A DNA stretch of 20,914 nucleotides from a virus, in the IMG/VR virus record IMGVR_UViG_3300034378_000218, positions 1-20,914 of that record; one strand, 5' to 3'. Each line of letters begins with the position of its first letter. Position 1 is the first letter of the stretch. Made by a program: the position numbers and the translations under genes. This document shows, piece by piece, positions 5,401-12,114 of the stretch. Under the pieces are notes generated by a model that saw nothing but the letters and a program-made list of their open reading frames with translations, searched no databases and was not told the origin of the DNA.

Positions 5401-6175
5401 ATGTATGATTTGCAAAGAAAATTTTAGACAGATTACTGGTACGCATTTACAGAGAAAACATGAAATTAGAACTGTAGCTGAATATAAAAAAATATATCCA
5501 TATGCCTTAATTATAGACGGAGATATTTCTAATAGATTAAGAAATAATTTTTTAAAAACAAAAAATAAATATCCTGATAAAATTGGATTTAAGAAAGGAG
5601 AAGGTCAGAGGAAAGAATTTATTTCTTGGAATAAAGGATTAACTAAGGAAGTTGATAGAAGAATTTATAAACAATCGATAAATCAGAGAGGGCCATTTAC
5701 AGAAGAACATCGGCGAAAAATATCTGAGACAAGAACTAAACGTCAAAAATATGAACATTGTATTAAGTGTGGTGTTAAGAAAGGAAAAACAACTAGAAAG
5801 TTATGTATTTTTTGTGCTCGAAAAAAATTAATAACGAAAAAAGATTATATCAATCCAATGAAAGGCAGAGAGATATCAGATGAACATAAAAGGAAATTAT
5901 GGGGTGGATGGAAAACAAGATATACTAAACCTGAGTTAAAGGTTTTAAATAGTTATTCTAACCTTATTTATACAGGAGATGGAAAATTATGGATATCTTT
6001 TAGAGATGGAAGTTGTAAAAATCCAGATATAGTTTACTTGCATCCTAAATATAAAATAGCAATAGAGATATTTGGTGATTATTGGCACAGAAATGATGAT
6101 CCAGAGGAAACTAAAGAGAAATATAGTAAAGTAGGATGGCGTTGTTTAATTTTATGGGAACATCAGGTAAATTAA
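5393..6175 (+). CDS. Vsr-like (EDxHD) homing endonuclease
   Basis: Domain order in the 260 residues: a C2H2 finger (C4, C7, H18, H23), two NUMOD3-like DNA-binding segments (about 98-113 and 152-170), a four-cysteine knuckle between them (about 122-140), and a C-terminal nuclease with E near 180 (KPE), NPDIVY, then IEIFGDYWH. The last part matches the Vsr-like PD-(D/E)xK homing nucleases such as I-Bth0305I. GTG 5393 overlaps the Ro60-N stop. The gene is strongly AT-rich. An in-frame TAA at 6173 cuts off about 45 residues (see next entry). Confidence 0.8.
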   Translation: MPKCMICKENFRQITGTHLQRKHEIRTVAEYKKIYPYALIIDGDISNRLRNNFLKTKNKYPDKIGFKKGEGQRKEFISWNKGLTKEVDRRIYKQSINQRGPFTEEHRRKISETRTKRQKYEHCIKCGVKKGKTTRKLCIFCARKKLITKKDYINPMKGREISDEHKRKLWGGWKTRYTKPELKVLNSYSNLIYTGDGKLWISFRDGSCKNPDIVYLHPKYKIAIEIFGDYWHRNDDPEETKEKYSKVGWRCLILWEHQVN

Positions 6176-6313
6176 TGGTATAGAGAGAAGATTTTATGTG
6201 AAATTATAAATCAATTTATAAATTATGATGAATATTTTCCACATAGAGCAAAGAATGAGAAAGAATACGGTTCAATGTTTATTTATAATTTAAATAAATT
6301 TTTAATGCTTTAA
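6176..6313 (+). pseudogene. Severed C-terminal tail of the homing endonuclease
   Basis: Directly after the TAA at 6173 the same frame stays open for 45 codons (beginning WYREKILCEIINQFI) to a TAA at 6311, eleven bases before the Ro60-C start. The composition is that of the endonuclease and the helix-rich start fits the expected end of a Vsr-like domain. A single C-to-T or G-to-T change (CAA or GAA to TAA) would explain it. Readthrough is possible but unsupported. Confidence 0.6.
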
Positions 6314-6323
6314 AGGAGATATT

Positions 6324-7085
6324 ATGATTGTTAAAAATTATTTTGCAATTTTAAGGAATCTCCGTAATATTTTAGAAGCTGAAGTAGATGATTATCATTT
6401 AAATAAAGTTATTAAGGCGCTATCTTTTGAACCAGCTATTAGAAAATCGCTAGTATTGCCTTTTAGATTCACAACCGCATTGGACGAGATAGAGAAGACA
6501 AATCTAGATGGAGCGAAGGATGTGCTGGTTGCGCTGAACAATGCAGTGGACATCTCGTTGAAGAACGTGCCGGTGTTCGAGGGCAAGACGCTGGTGGTTT
6601 TGGACCAGTCGGGCTCGATGCATGGCAGGCCCGCGCAGATAGGCAGCCTGTTCGCGGCAGTTTTGGTCAAGTCCAACAACGCCGATTTGATGACATTCAG
6701 CAACGACGCCAGATACAAGACAATAAATCCGATGGACAGTATTATCACTATCGCCAGCAGCCTTCGGAGAGCCACTAATGGCACGAACTTCCACGCGATA
6801 TTCAAGACAGCAAACAAGGTATATCAAAGGATAATCATTCTTTCTGATATGCAGGGTTGGATAGGGTTCATGACGCCCGCCGCGGAATTTGCTGAGTACA
6901 AAAGAAAATACAATGCGGAGCCTTTTGTCTATTCGTTTGATCTAGCTGGCTATGGAACGTTGCAGCTGCCACAGCGAAATGTGTATTGTCTGGCAGGGTT
7001 TAGCGACAAGGTCTTCGATGTCATAAAGTTTCTGGAGACGGACAAAGAGGCGTTAATGCATGAAATTGAGAAAATCGAATTATAA
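6324..7085 (+). CDS. rsr: Ro60 C-terminal half (end of TROVE plus vWA domain)
   Basis: The 253-residue product begins with the TROVE segment NYFAILRNLRNILEAE, which in intact Ro60 proteins follows the part ending the first half. A von Willebrand A domain follows with a complete MIDAS: DQSGS (D94, S96, S98), T154 and D175 in ILSDMQ. An AAAGGAG site six bases before ATG 6324 allows independent translation. Both halves together give about 470 native residues, near normal Ro60 size. Coding is AT-rich to about 6475 and GC-richer after. Confidence 0.85.
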   Translation: MIVKNYFAILRNLRNILEAEVDDYHLNKVIKALSFEPAIRKSLVLPFRFTTALDEIEKTNLDGAKDVLVALNNAVDISLKNVPVFEGKTLVVLDQSGSMHGRPAQIGSLFAAVLVKSNNADLMTFSNDARYKTINPMDSIITIASSLRRATNGTNFHAIFKTANKVYQRIIILSDMQGWIGFMTPAAEFAEYKRKYNAEPFVYSFDLAGYGTLQLPQRNVYCLAGFSDKVFDVIKFLETDKEALMHEIEKIEL

Positions 7086-7101
7086 GAATTGAGGTTAAGA
7101 A

Positions 7102-7221
7102 ATGCCTACTATTCAAGGATATTCTGATGGGGTTTTTTGGGAAAGAAATGCATTAAACGAAATCAAAAAGAATGAAAAGAAGAAGCCAGACACCGAAAAT
7201 CAGGTGGAACTGTCGGAGTAG
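7102..7221 (+). CDS. Tiny charged protein (39 aa)
   Basis: GAGG precedes the ATG at 7102; 39 codons end in TAG at 7219. The peptide begins MPTIQGYSDGVFWERNAL and continues with a Lys/Glu-rich helix. Its end overlaps, in another frame, a methyltransferase remnant, so the junction near 7190 may be where foreign DNA was joined. It may be a truncated gene. No family recognised. Confidence 0.35.
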   Translation: MPTIQGYSDGVFWERNALNEIKKNEKKKPDTENQVELSE

Positions 7222-7313
7222 TTTCCAAGCAATTAGGACATAACTTCATCGGCATAGAATTAGACGAGGAGTATTTCAAGATTGCAAAGAAGCGGATAAA
7301 TGAAAATCTATAA
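7203..7313 (+). pseudogene. C-terminal remnant of a DNA methyltransferase
   Basis: A frame ending TAA 7311 encodes GGTVGVVSKQLGHNFIGIE, then LDEEYFKIAKKRI. This matches the end of beta-class N4/N6 DNA methyltransferases, where GSGTT-G-VA..LGR..IGIE is the SAM-binding motif and EY...A..R the final helix. There is no start codon or upstream body; an in-frame TGA lies at 7173. It is a decayed fragment beside an intact MT-A70 gene. Confidence 0.7.
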
Positions 7314-7406
7314 AATCACAGATTTTACGGTTAGAAAAAGAAATCTCTGTTGAAGACATGCAGAGGATTGTTAATGCAAACGAGAAATTAGTTAAGGAGT
7401 TGAAAG

Positions 7407-7967
7407 ATGGAACAAATACCGTTTCCAAATAAGAAATATCAGATTGTATATGCTGACCCACCGTGGTCTTTTTCTAGCAAAGAACTACAAAAGTATGACG
7501 GGAAAAGATTTACCAGTATGGATAAACACTACCAGACACAGAGTAAAGATTGGATAAAGAATTTGCCAGTGAGCAATATAACCCAAACTGATTGTGCTTT
7601 ATTTTTATGGTCTACTGACGCTCATTTAGGGGAAGCTATCGAAACTATGGTAAATTGGGGGTTTAAGTATATAACGGTTGCTTTTGTTTGGGAAAAACTA
7701 ACTGCAACTGGAAAAACAGTAGCGAATCTTGGTGCTTGGACAATGAAAAATTATGAGTTGTGTCTGTTCGGCACTAAAGGAGCGATGTTAAAGTATAAAA
7801 AAGTTAATAACATATATCAGAAGGTTGCAGCGGAAAGAACAAAGCATAGTAGAAAACCAGAGCAAGTAAGGAAAAATATTGAGCTTCTTTTTGGTGATTT
7901 ACCACGAATAGAGCTATTTGCACGACAAAAGACAGAGGGGTGGGACGTTTGGGGCAATGAGGAATAG
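7407..7967 (+). CDS. MT-A70-family adenine N6-methyltransferase
   Basis: The 186-residue protein has DPPW at residues 17-20 (VYADPPWSF), the catalytic motif of the MT-A70 family, followed by TDCALFLWST, WGFKYITVAFVW and the conserved end ELFARQKTEGWDVWGNE. Phage members methylate adenine in DNA and probably protect the genome from host nucleases or act as orphan modification enzymes. AAGGAG precedes the ATG. AT-rich composition groups it with the endonuclease region. Confidence 0.88.
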   Translation: MEQIPFPNKKYQIVYADPPWSFSSKELQKYDGKRFTSMDKHYQTQSKDWIKNLPVSNITQTDCALFLWSTDAHLGEAIETMVNWGFKYITVAFVWEKLTATGKTVANLGAWTMKNYELCLFGTKGAMLKYKKVNNIYQKVAAERTKHSRKPEQVRKNIELLFGDLPRIELFARQKTEGWDVWGNEE

Positions 7968-8084
7968 ATGAATAAAAAATGGATTATTCTTAGTATTCTT
8001 TTATTTGTAATATCTTTAATCCTATTTAGATATTTCCTCTTCGAGAGTCTTGATAAGCTAATTAAATCACTTTGTTGGTGGTAA
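7968..8084 (+). CDS. Tiny single-pass membrane protein (38 aa)
   Basis: The ATG follows the MT-A70 stop immediately (TAG-ATG). After MNKK a hydrophobic helix spans residues 5-24 and a short tail ends LCWW. It resembles in type, not in sequence, the other tiny membrane proteins of this window (772, 2214, 15750). Function unknown. Confidence 0.5.
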   Translation: MNKKWIILSILLFVISLILFRYFLFESLDKLIKSLCWW

Positions 8085-8197
8085 AGGAGGCTGGGGGTAA
8101 GTAAGTGACGACTCGCCTCTGGCCTCGGTTCATTATTGCCTTCCGATAAAGATCTTCCGTAAGTATATATCAAACTTCATTTTACCACGTTAAAGCA

Positions 8198-8226
8198 TTG
8201 ACAAAGCGGGGCTTTTCTGCTATACT
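8198..8226 (+). promoter_or_regulatory. Extended -10 promoter of the accessory operon
   Basis: TTGACA (8198-8203), 17 bases, TATACT (8221-8226), with TG one base upstream of the -10 box. The start near 8233 leaves a leader of about 27 bases to the ATG at 8260. It is the only clear promoter before a run of about 24 tightly packed genes. The preceding 110 bases (8085-8197) hold no recognised feature. Confidence 0.8.
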
Positions 8227-8259
8227 ATAAATTAAGAGATACAATGAAAGGTGGATGGC

Positions 8260-8481
8260 ATGAGCCTCGAGCTGCAATTAAGGGAACTTTGCAATGTCGT
8301 CCTGGAGTGCTTTCCGGAGGAAATCGGCAAGGGCGAACCGCCTCAAGCCAAAGGCGAATCGGCCGTCAAGGTGGCCATCAGGCTGTTGAGAAGATATCAC
8401 AGCGAGATGCAAGGAGTCAAAAATGGAACTAAACTCGCCGGAGCTGTTAGAGATTCTGGCCTGTCCGAAATGCAAGGCTAA
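8260..8481 (+). CDS. Small hypothetical protein, first of the operon
   Basis: AAAGGTGG precedes ATG 8260. The 73-residue product is helical, with a possible core in residues 1-20 (LELQLRELCNVVLECF) and 35-50 (SAVKVAIRLLRRYH). Its last 59 bases overlap the Trm112-like gene in another frame. No family recognised. Confidence 0.6.
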   Translation: MSLELQLRELCNVVLECFPEEIGKGEPPQAKGESAVKVAIRLLRRYHSEMQGVKNGTKLAGAVRDSGLSEMQG

Positions 8482-8587
8482 AATCAGCGTCATTGAAAAC
8501 AGGCTGGTATGCGAGAATTGTAAGCTGGTCTATCTAGTCGAGAACGGCGTGCCGATAATGCTCAAGGAGGAGGCGAAGCCATTGTGA
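8423..8587 (+). CDS. Trm112/YcaR-like zinc-ribbon protein (54 aa)
   Basis: The protein fits the Trm112/UPF0434 pattern: LLEILACPKC near the start, CENC about 14 residues later, then VENGVPIMLKEEA, the equivalent of the DGIPVLLE end of E. coli YcaR. In eukaryotes and archaea Trm112 is an obligate activating partner of several RNA and protein methyltransferases; the bacterial role is unclear. Here it may activate a methyltransferase of phage or host; the window has two. It overlaps the preceding gene by 59 bases and the next by four. Confidence 0.75.
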   Translation: MELNSPELLEILACPKCKAKISVIENRLVCENCKLVYLVENGVPIMLKEEAKPL

Positions 8588-8997
8588 TAATTGGTGATAT
8601 CCTGTTGTATTTCAATAAGTTGACTAAGCTTGGCGCCATATACAAAAGGAATTGCATAGACCCTAGAAAGGTTATTGGATTGCCAGTGACTGAAGGTGGG
8701 GATTATCTAGGCAAGATAATAGGTCGAGTAGAGGATTGTATAATTGACAAGGATTGTTTGAAGGTTGTGGTTTATATTGAGGATAAGGACTTTTACGCCG
8801 ACTTAAAAAACAAAGTTCTTCGACCGGTATTTCAAATAAATGAGCAGGAAATTCAGAGGGATGGCACGGTCTTAATCAAGGATGTCACAGTGATTCAGGT
8901 GAATGCCATTTCTGAGAAATTTGATATTTACAATAAGAAAGAGGTGGAAGATGACCAAGAAGGCAAAGAGAAAAACAAGAAAAAAGATATTGATTAA
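8584..8997 (+). CDS. Hypothetical protein, GTG start
   Basis: GTG 8584 overlaps the TGA of the Trm112-like gene (GTGA). The 137-residue protein looks rich in beta strands (KIIGRVEDCIID, KVVVYIED, VTVIQVNAI) and ends in a highly charged tail (EDDQEGKEKNKKKD). It resembles head-decoration or capsid-stability proteins only in general appearance. The 3' end overlaps the vWA gene by 47 bases. Confidence 0.65.
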   Translation: MIIGDILLYFNKLTKLGAIYKRNCIDPRKVIGLPVTEGGDYLGKIIGRVEDCIIDKDCLKVVVYIEDKDFYADLKNKVLRPVFQINEQEIQRDGTVLIKDVTVIQVNAISEKFDIYNKKEVEDDQEGKEKNKKKDID

Positions 8998-9649
8998 TTT
9001 TATCCTGGATGAGACTGGCTCGATGCTTAACATTCAAGATAAGACAATAAGCGGCTTCAACGAGTATGTCGCCTCGCTGTGCAAGAAGAACGAGGATGAT
9101 ATCCGGATGACGCTGACGAAATTCAACAGTACAAAGGTAGATATTGCATATGCCAATAGGCCGATTAAAGAGGTCAAGAAGTTATCACACGCGACCTATC
9201 GACCTGATGCACTCACACCTTTGTACGATGCAATAGCCAAGACGATAAAGAGAATCGAGAAGGATGTGACTAAGAGAACAAATGTACTGACGGTAATCAT
9301 GACCGACGGATATGAGAATGACTCCAGGGAATACAAGCGAGAGGATATATTCAAGATGATAAAGGACAAAGAGCAGGTCGGCTGGTCGTTTGTCTATCTT
9401 GGCGCAAACCAGGATTCCTGGGCAGCAGGGCAAGCCATGGGATTAAAAAAAGGCAATGTTGCAGATTATAACCAGCGGAGAACAAAGCGTACATTTAGGG
9501 TATTGGCTGGTGCGACAATGGGATACGCAATGAGCGTATCTAGTGGCACATCGGCGTCGACATCGTCAGCTTCGATCAATAGTTTTTTTAGTAAAAAAGA
9601 TAAAGAGGAATTAAAAAAAGGAGGCGATCAAAATGTCAATGCCAAGTAA
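8951..9649 (+). CDS. Von Willebrand A domain protein
   Basis: From ATG 8951 (site GAGGTGG) the product has 232 residues. The MIDAS motif is complete: DETGS (D20-S24), T89 in the ALTPLYDA segment, and D119 in VIMTDG. After the domain a Ser/Thr/Ala-rich low-complexity stretch (about 200-215) leads to a Lys/Glu tail. It is a cytoplasmic metal-dependent binding protein, unrelated in detail to the Ro60 vWA. Metal-ion adhesion usually means assembly of a larger complex; the likely partner is the next gene, which overlaps by 17 bases. Confidence 0.85.
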   Translation: MTKKAKRKTRKKILINFILDETGSMLNIQDKTISGFNEYVASLCKKNEDDIRMTLTKFNSTKVDIAYANRPIKEVKKLSHATYRPDALTPLYDAIAKTIKRIEKDVTKRTNVLTVIMTDGYENDSREYKREDIFKMIKDKEQVGWSFVYLGANQDSWAAGQAMGLKKGNVADYNQRRTKRTFRVLAGATMGYAMSVSSGTSASTSSASINSFFSKKDKEELKKGGDQNVNAK

Positions 9650-10358
9650 TTCGGACTGGGGCAAGAACTACATTCCAGGTGACTGGAAGATAACCACGAG
9701 TAAAAATGCCAATAATTCCATCACTTGGACAGATTGGCAAGAGTCAATTTCATTAAATGAAGAGACGCTTAGGCGAGCAGTGGATACATTGAGAGATCCA
9801 GATTCAAGAAGGCCTACAGGCGGGGCGACCTTAGATTTAATCAAGCAAAGCATCCGTCAGATCAAAGCCGGCGCGGTGGGAAAGACAGCGCAGAGACGGG
9901 TCGAGACCAAGGCGGAAAGGCTAAGAAGATTGGGCCTGGAGTGTCAAGCGATCATTGTCGAAACCGAGCTGAGCTTGAGAATCAAGCTGGCCAGGATTCA
10001 GGAATGGGATTATAAGGTGTTGCCATATGAGGCGATCAAAAACTATGAGCGCAATGGCCGCAACTGGGATGGTCATGGTGGACGTATCGTGGTCCACATC
10101 GATGCGCTCGATAAATACACCGGCTTCATGCAAGGCGAGGTCGTATCGTCAGACAGGATAGTGCCAGATTTCGTGCTAGACAAGCTCGAGGAGGCAACCG
10201 AGCGGCAGGTGTTCGATGAATTCAGGGTGCTCTGGGTTGAGAAGGTGAAGGACCCATTGCTTTTAGGTACGATTCAGGGCTGCCAGGATTATTTCCTGAT
10301 ATGCGAATGGGGGCAGGACGTGAGCTTCGACGATATTATGAAAGGCAAGAAGAAATGA
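9633..10358 (+). CDS. Hypothetical protein coupled to the vWA gene
   Basis: AGGAGG precedes ATG 9633. The 241-residue protein has a Trp-rich N-terminus, a basic central helix (AQRRVETKAERLRRLG, about 85-101) and a mixed alpha/beta C-terminal half. No motif that I recognise. The overlap with the vWA gene suggests the two proteins work together, for example as MIDAS ligand and receptor, but that is inference. Confidence 0.7.
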   Translation: MSMPSNSDWGKNYIPGDWKITTSKNANNSITWTDWQESISLNEETLRRAVDTLRDPDSRRPTGGATLDLIKQSIRQIKAGAVGKTAQRRVETKAERLRRLGLECQAIIVETELSLRIKLARIQEWDYKVLPYEAIKNYERNGRNWDGHGGRIVVHIDALDKYTGFMQGEVVSSDRIVPDFVLDKLEEATERQVFDEFRVLWVEKVKDPLLLGTIQGCQDYFLICEWGQDVSFDDIMKGKKK

Positions 10359-10359
10359 G

Positions 10360-10755
10360 ATGGGCAAAGACAAAGTCATTTCCGTGGTATATACTAACAT
10401 GTCTTTAGAACAATTGGTCCCCGAGCACAGACCTCCGCAGTGGCATTACGACAAGCTCTTCAATTCAATCCTAAAGCATGGCATTCAAGACCCGCTCGTT
10501 GTGCATCGACACAACAATATTAATAAAATCGTCTTCGGCAATACGCGCTATGTGGTGGCAAGAGATTTAGGCTATGATATCCTGCCTGTGATTGTCGTGA
10601 ATTTCACCTCCAGTTCTATATTAATTGACGGCGAGAAGGTCACGGTTGACAATGTGAAAAGTTTTTTCGGCAATCGAGACCAAGGTGTAGAATTGAGCTT
10701 CAGAGACGGATTCATCATCAGGGCGGTTGTAAGAGGTGGTTGGGAGAAGGGTTGA
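10360..10755 (+). CDS. ParB/sulfiredoxin-like domain protein
   Basis: Residues 14-80 follow the ParB-N pattern: LVPEHRPP, DKLFNSILKHGIQDPLVV, IVFGNTRYVVARDLGYDILPVIVV. This fold binds CTP or ATP in ParB and relatives and is frequent in phages, beside methyltransferases or as a standalone regulator. No HTH domain follows; the remaining 50 residues are mostly beta strands. It overlaps the next gene at TGATG. Confidence 0.75.
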   Translation: MGKDKVISVVYTNMSLEQLVPEHRPPQWHYDKLFNSILKHGIQDPLVVHRHNNINKIVFGNTRYVVARDLGYDILPVIVVNFTSSSILIDGEKVTVDNVKSFFGNRDQGVELSFRDGFIIRAVVRGGWEKG

Positions 10756-11159
10756 TGCATAGAATAAAATCGAATATTTTAGATGGCGAAGAAATTTGGT
10801 TGCTTGAGGCACATGAGACATTAAGCGACCTGGAGGGCAAGGATGACCTGGTGGCATACACTATAGATGAGCAGCGGTTTATCCGTGGCTCGTCGCCTGA
10901 GTTCGTGAGATTATTCCATATAGCAAAGAAAGAATTGAAATGCACGACAGAGGAGGTAACGGATGGGAAAGGCACAAAAAGAGTTAAAGGTTATAAGCAA
11001 GGGCGTGATACAAATAGACAAAGAACATCAAGTCAAGTTCGGCGTCCAGCAACCACTCATTTTAACACAGCAGAATTTGTTTCTCGTGACAAAGACGCTT
11101 TTGAATTCTTTAGGGATTATAGAGATTTTAAGAAAAGAAGTGGCGGGGTTGAGGACTGA
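10755..11159 (+). CDS. Hypothetical protein with overlapping second frame
   Basis: ATG 10755 overlaps the upstream stop (TGATG) and GAGAAGGG lies just before it. Residues 1-72 look genuine (ILDGEEIWLLEAHETLSD). From 10963 on, the frame runs for 197 bases across another gene that has a better ribosome binding site. The C-terminal part is basic and less protein-like (QGRDTNRQRTSSQVRR), so the ancestral gene may have ended near 10965. Confidence 0.55.
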   Translation: MHRIKSNILDGEEIWLLEAHETLSDLEGKDDLVAYTIDEQRFIRGSSPEFVRLFHIAKKELKCTTEEVTDGKGTKRVKGYKQGRDTNRQRTSSQVRRPATTHFNTAEFVSRDKDAFEFFRDYRDFKKRSGGVED

Positions 11160-11220
11160 ATTGGCAGATTCGAAGCTAAAAAGGGAGACAGGACGTGAAG
11201 AACCAATGTCCGGCATGTGA
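10963..11220 (+). CDS. Hypothetical protein with C-terminal coiled coil
   Basis: GAGGAGGTAACGG before ATG 10963 is a strong ribosome binding site. The 85-residue product has a strand-rich first half (LKVISKGVIQIDKEHQVKF) and a helical, heptad-like second half (LRKEVAGLRTELADSKLKRE). Overlap of 197 bases with 10755-11159 in another frame makes this a rare dual-coding stretch if both are expressed. Confidence 0.65.
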   Translation: MGKAQKELKVISKGVIQIDKEHQVKFGVQQPLILTQQNLFLVTKTLLNSLGIIEILRKEVAGLRTELADSKLKRETGREEPMSGM

Positions 11221-11368
11221 CAGTCAGGAAACGATCAAATTTCCACCTCGAAATACCGATACAATACACAGCATACCATATGAATATGATGATAACGGCA
11301 ATATCAAGAAAAGAATATTTTTCGTCGCGTGTGCTAATTGCGGGAATAGCTATGTGAGGATTCAATAA
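11195..11368 (+). CDS. Small zinc-ribbon protein (57 aa)
   Basis: GTG 11195, with GGGAG upstream, opens a 57-codon frame ending in TAA 11366. Two CxxC pairs (CPAC near residue 5, CANC near residue 47) frame about 38 residues, a classic zinc ribbon. The start lies inside the upstream gene and the stop overlaps the next start (TAATG). The long spacer and a DDNGNIKKR turn suggest a rubredoxin-like knuckle fold. Confidence 0.65.
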   Translation: MKNQCPACDSQETIKFPPRNTDTIHSIPYEYDDNGNIKKRIFFVACANCGNSYVRIQ

Positions 11369-11598
11369 TGCCTTGGAATTATGAAATCAGACATCCGCAA
11401 CAGAACATCAACCATGGCGAGTTGATGACATTGCTAAAGGAGATGCAAAAGAGGATTGAAAATTTAGAATATACAGTAATATTATTGTTGCAACCGTCAG
11501 CCATTGAAACTATAAATAACTCAGTAATAGAAAAGATTAGAAGAAGCTTAAAAGATATACCTTTTTTAGATGAGAAAGAAATTTTCAAGGAGGACTGA
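11368..11598 (+). CDS. Small coiled-coil protein
   Basis: ATG 11368 overlaps the preceding stop (TAATG). The 76-residue product has a heptad-patterned helix (LMTLLKEMQKRIENLEYTV, residues 19-37) followed by a second helix. It probably forms an oligomer. No family recognised. It ends in TGATG with the next gene. Confidence 0.65.
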   Translation: MPWNYEIRHPQQNINHGELMTLLKEMQKRIENLEYTVILLLQPSAIETINNSVIEKIRRSLKDIPFLDEKEIFKED

Positions 11599-11843
11599 TG
11601 GAAGAGGAAAAAGATGATATATTCGAGTGGAAGCTGGAGATTAGACGTGCATTCAATGGCTATATCCTGAAAGGCAATTTTCATGGCGAGGACATATCAG
11701 AGATGGTCGTTGCAGAAACTGATGATGAACTAGCGGGTATGGAAGCGATGTTGACTGCAGTCAAGGAGTATTTCGGGATATTTTATGATGACCATGCCAA
11801 GAAGAATTTGATAGTTGAGATTAGAGATGGACAGGGCGTTTAA
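11598..11843 (+). CDS. Small conserved-looking hypothetical protein
   Basis: The 81-residue acidic protein starts inside the upstream stop (TGATG). Residues 12-40 (WKLEIRRAFNGYILKGNF) suggest a beta hairpin and 49-62 a helix ending EYFG. This arrangement is familiar from small phage proteins of unknown role. The end overlaps the HIT-like gene by 17 bases. Confidence 0.65.
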   Translation: MEEEKDDIFEWKLEIRRAFNGYILKGNFHGEDISEMVVAETDDELAGMEAMLTAVKEYFGIFYDDHAKKNLIVEIRDGQGV

Positions 11844-12114
11844 GGAAAATTGCGTTTTATGCAGGCTTGCGCAAGGCGATGTCAAGACAAAACTTTATTG
11901 GCAGGACGACGAGTGGATTCTGGTGTCATGCCTGACATGCAAGGTGCCTATGCTCGTCTTCAAGAAGCATGGCAAGAAGGTCGCATTGAGCGCGGCAGTC
12001 GAGCAGATATTCAAGGCGCATGTAGATGATGTGGATAACCACAGCAATTATTACGTGGATTATTACAACAAACAGATACGCAACCATCTCCACTGTCACT
12101 ATAGGAGGCGATAA
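11827..12114 (+). CDS. HIT-like small protein (95 aa)
   Basis: From ATG 11827 the protein starts ENCVLCRLAQGDVKTKLYW-QDD, like the CxxC-x-x-x-x-G beginning of HIT nucleotide hydrolases, and ends NHLHCHYRRR, which contains H-x-H-x-H as in the HIT catalytic motif. The middle is shorter than in normal HIT proteins, which have about 110-150 residues. It could be a reduced HIT fold or only a zinc-binding protein. CLTC forms a second CxxC. Confidence 0.45.
   Translation: MDRAFKENCVLCRLAQGDVKTKLYWQDDEWILVSCLTCKVPMLVFKKHGKKVALSAAVEQIFKAHVDDVDNHSNYYVDYYNKQIRNHLHCHYRRR

Noticed and set aside
5393-6313. Stop-codon recoding (TAA read as an amino acid)
   Set aside because: TAA ends several normal genes here in overlapping stop/start pairs (for example 11366, 12112 and 13851), so TAA works as a stop. 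A point mutation in the endonuclease is simpler.
5341-6323. Group I/II intron or intein within Ro60
   Set aside because: The endonuclease frame (with its severed tail) fills the insert; only about 50 bases before and 10 after remain, too little for an intron core, and no intein splicing motifs are seen. The second half has its own ribosome binding site.
7301-7406. Small frame between the methyltransferase remnant and MT-A70
   Set aside because: A helical-looking frame (EKEISVEDMQRIVNANEKLV) lacks a plausible start with a binding site; it may be another decayed fragment.
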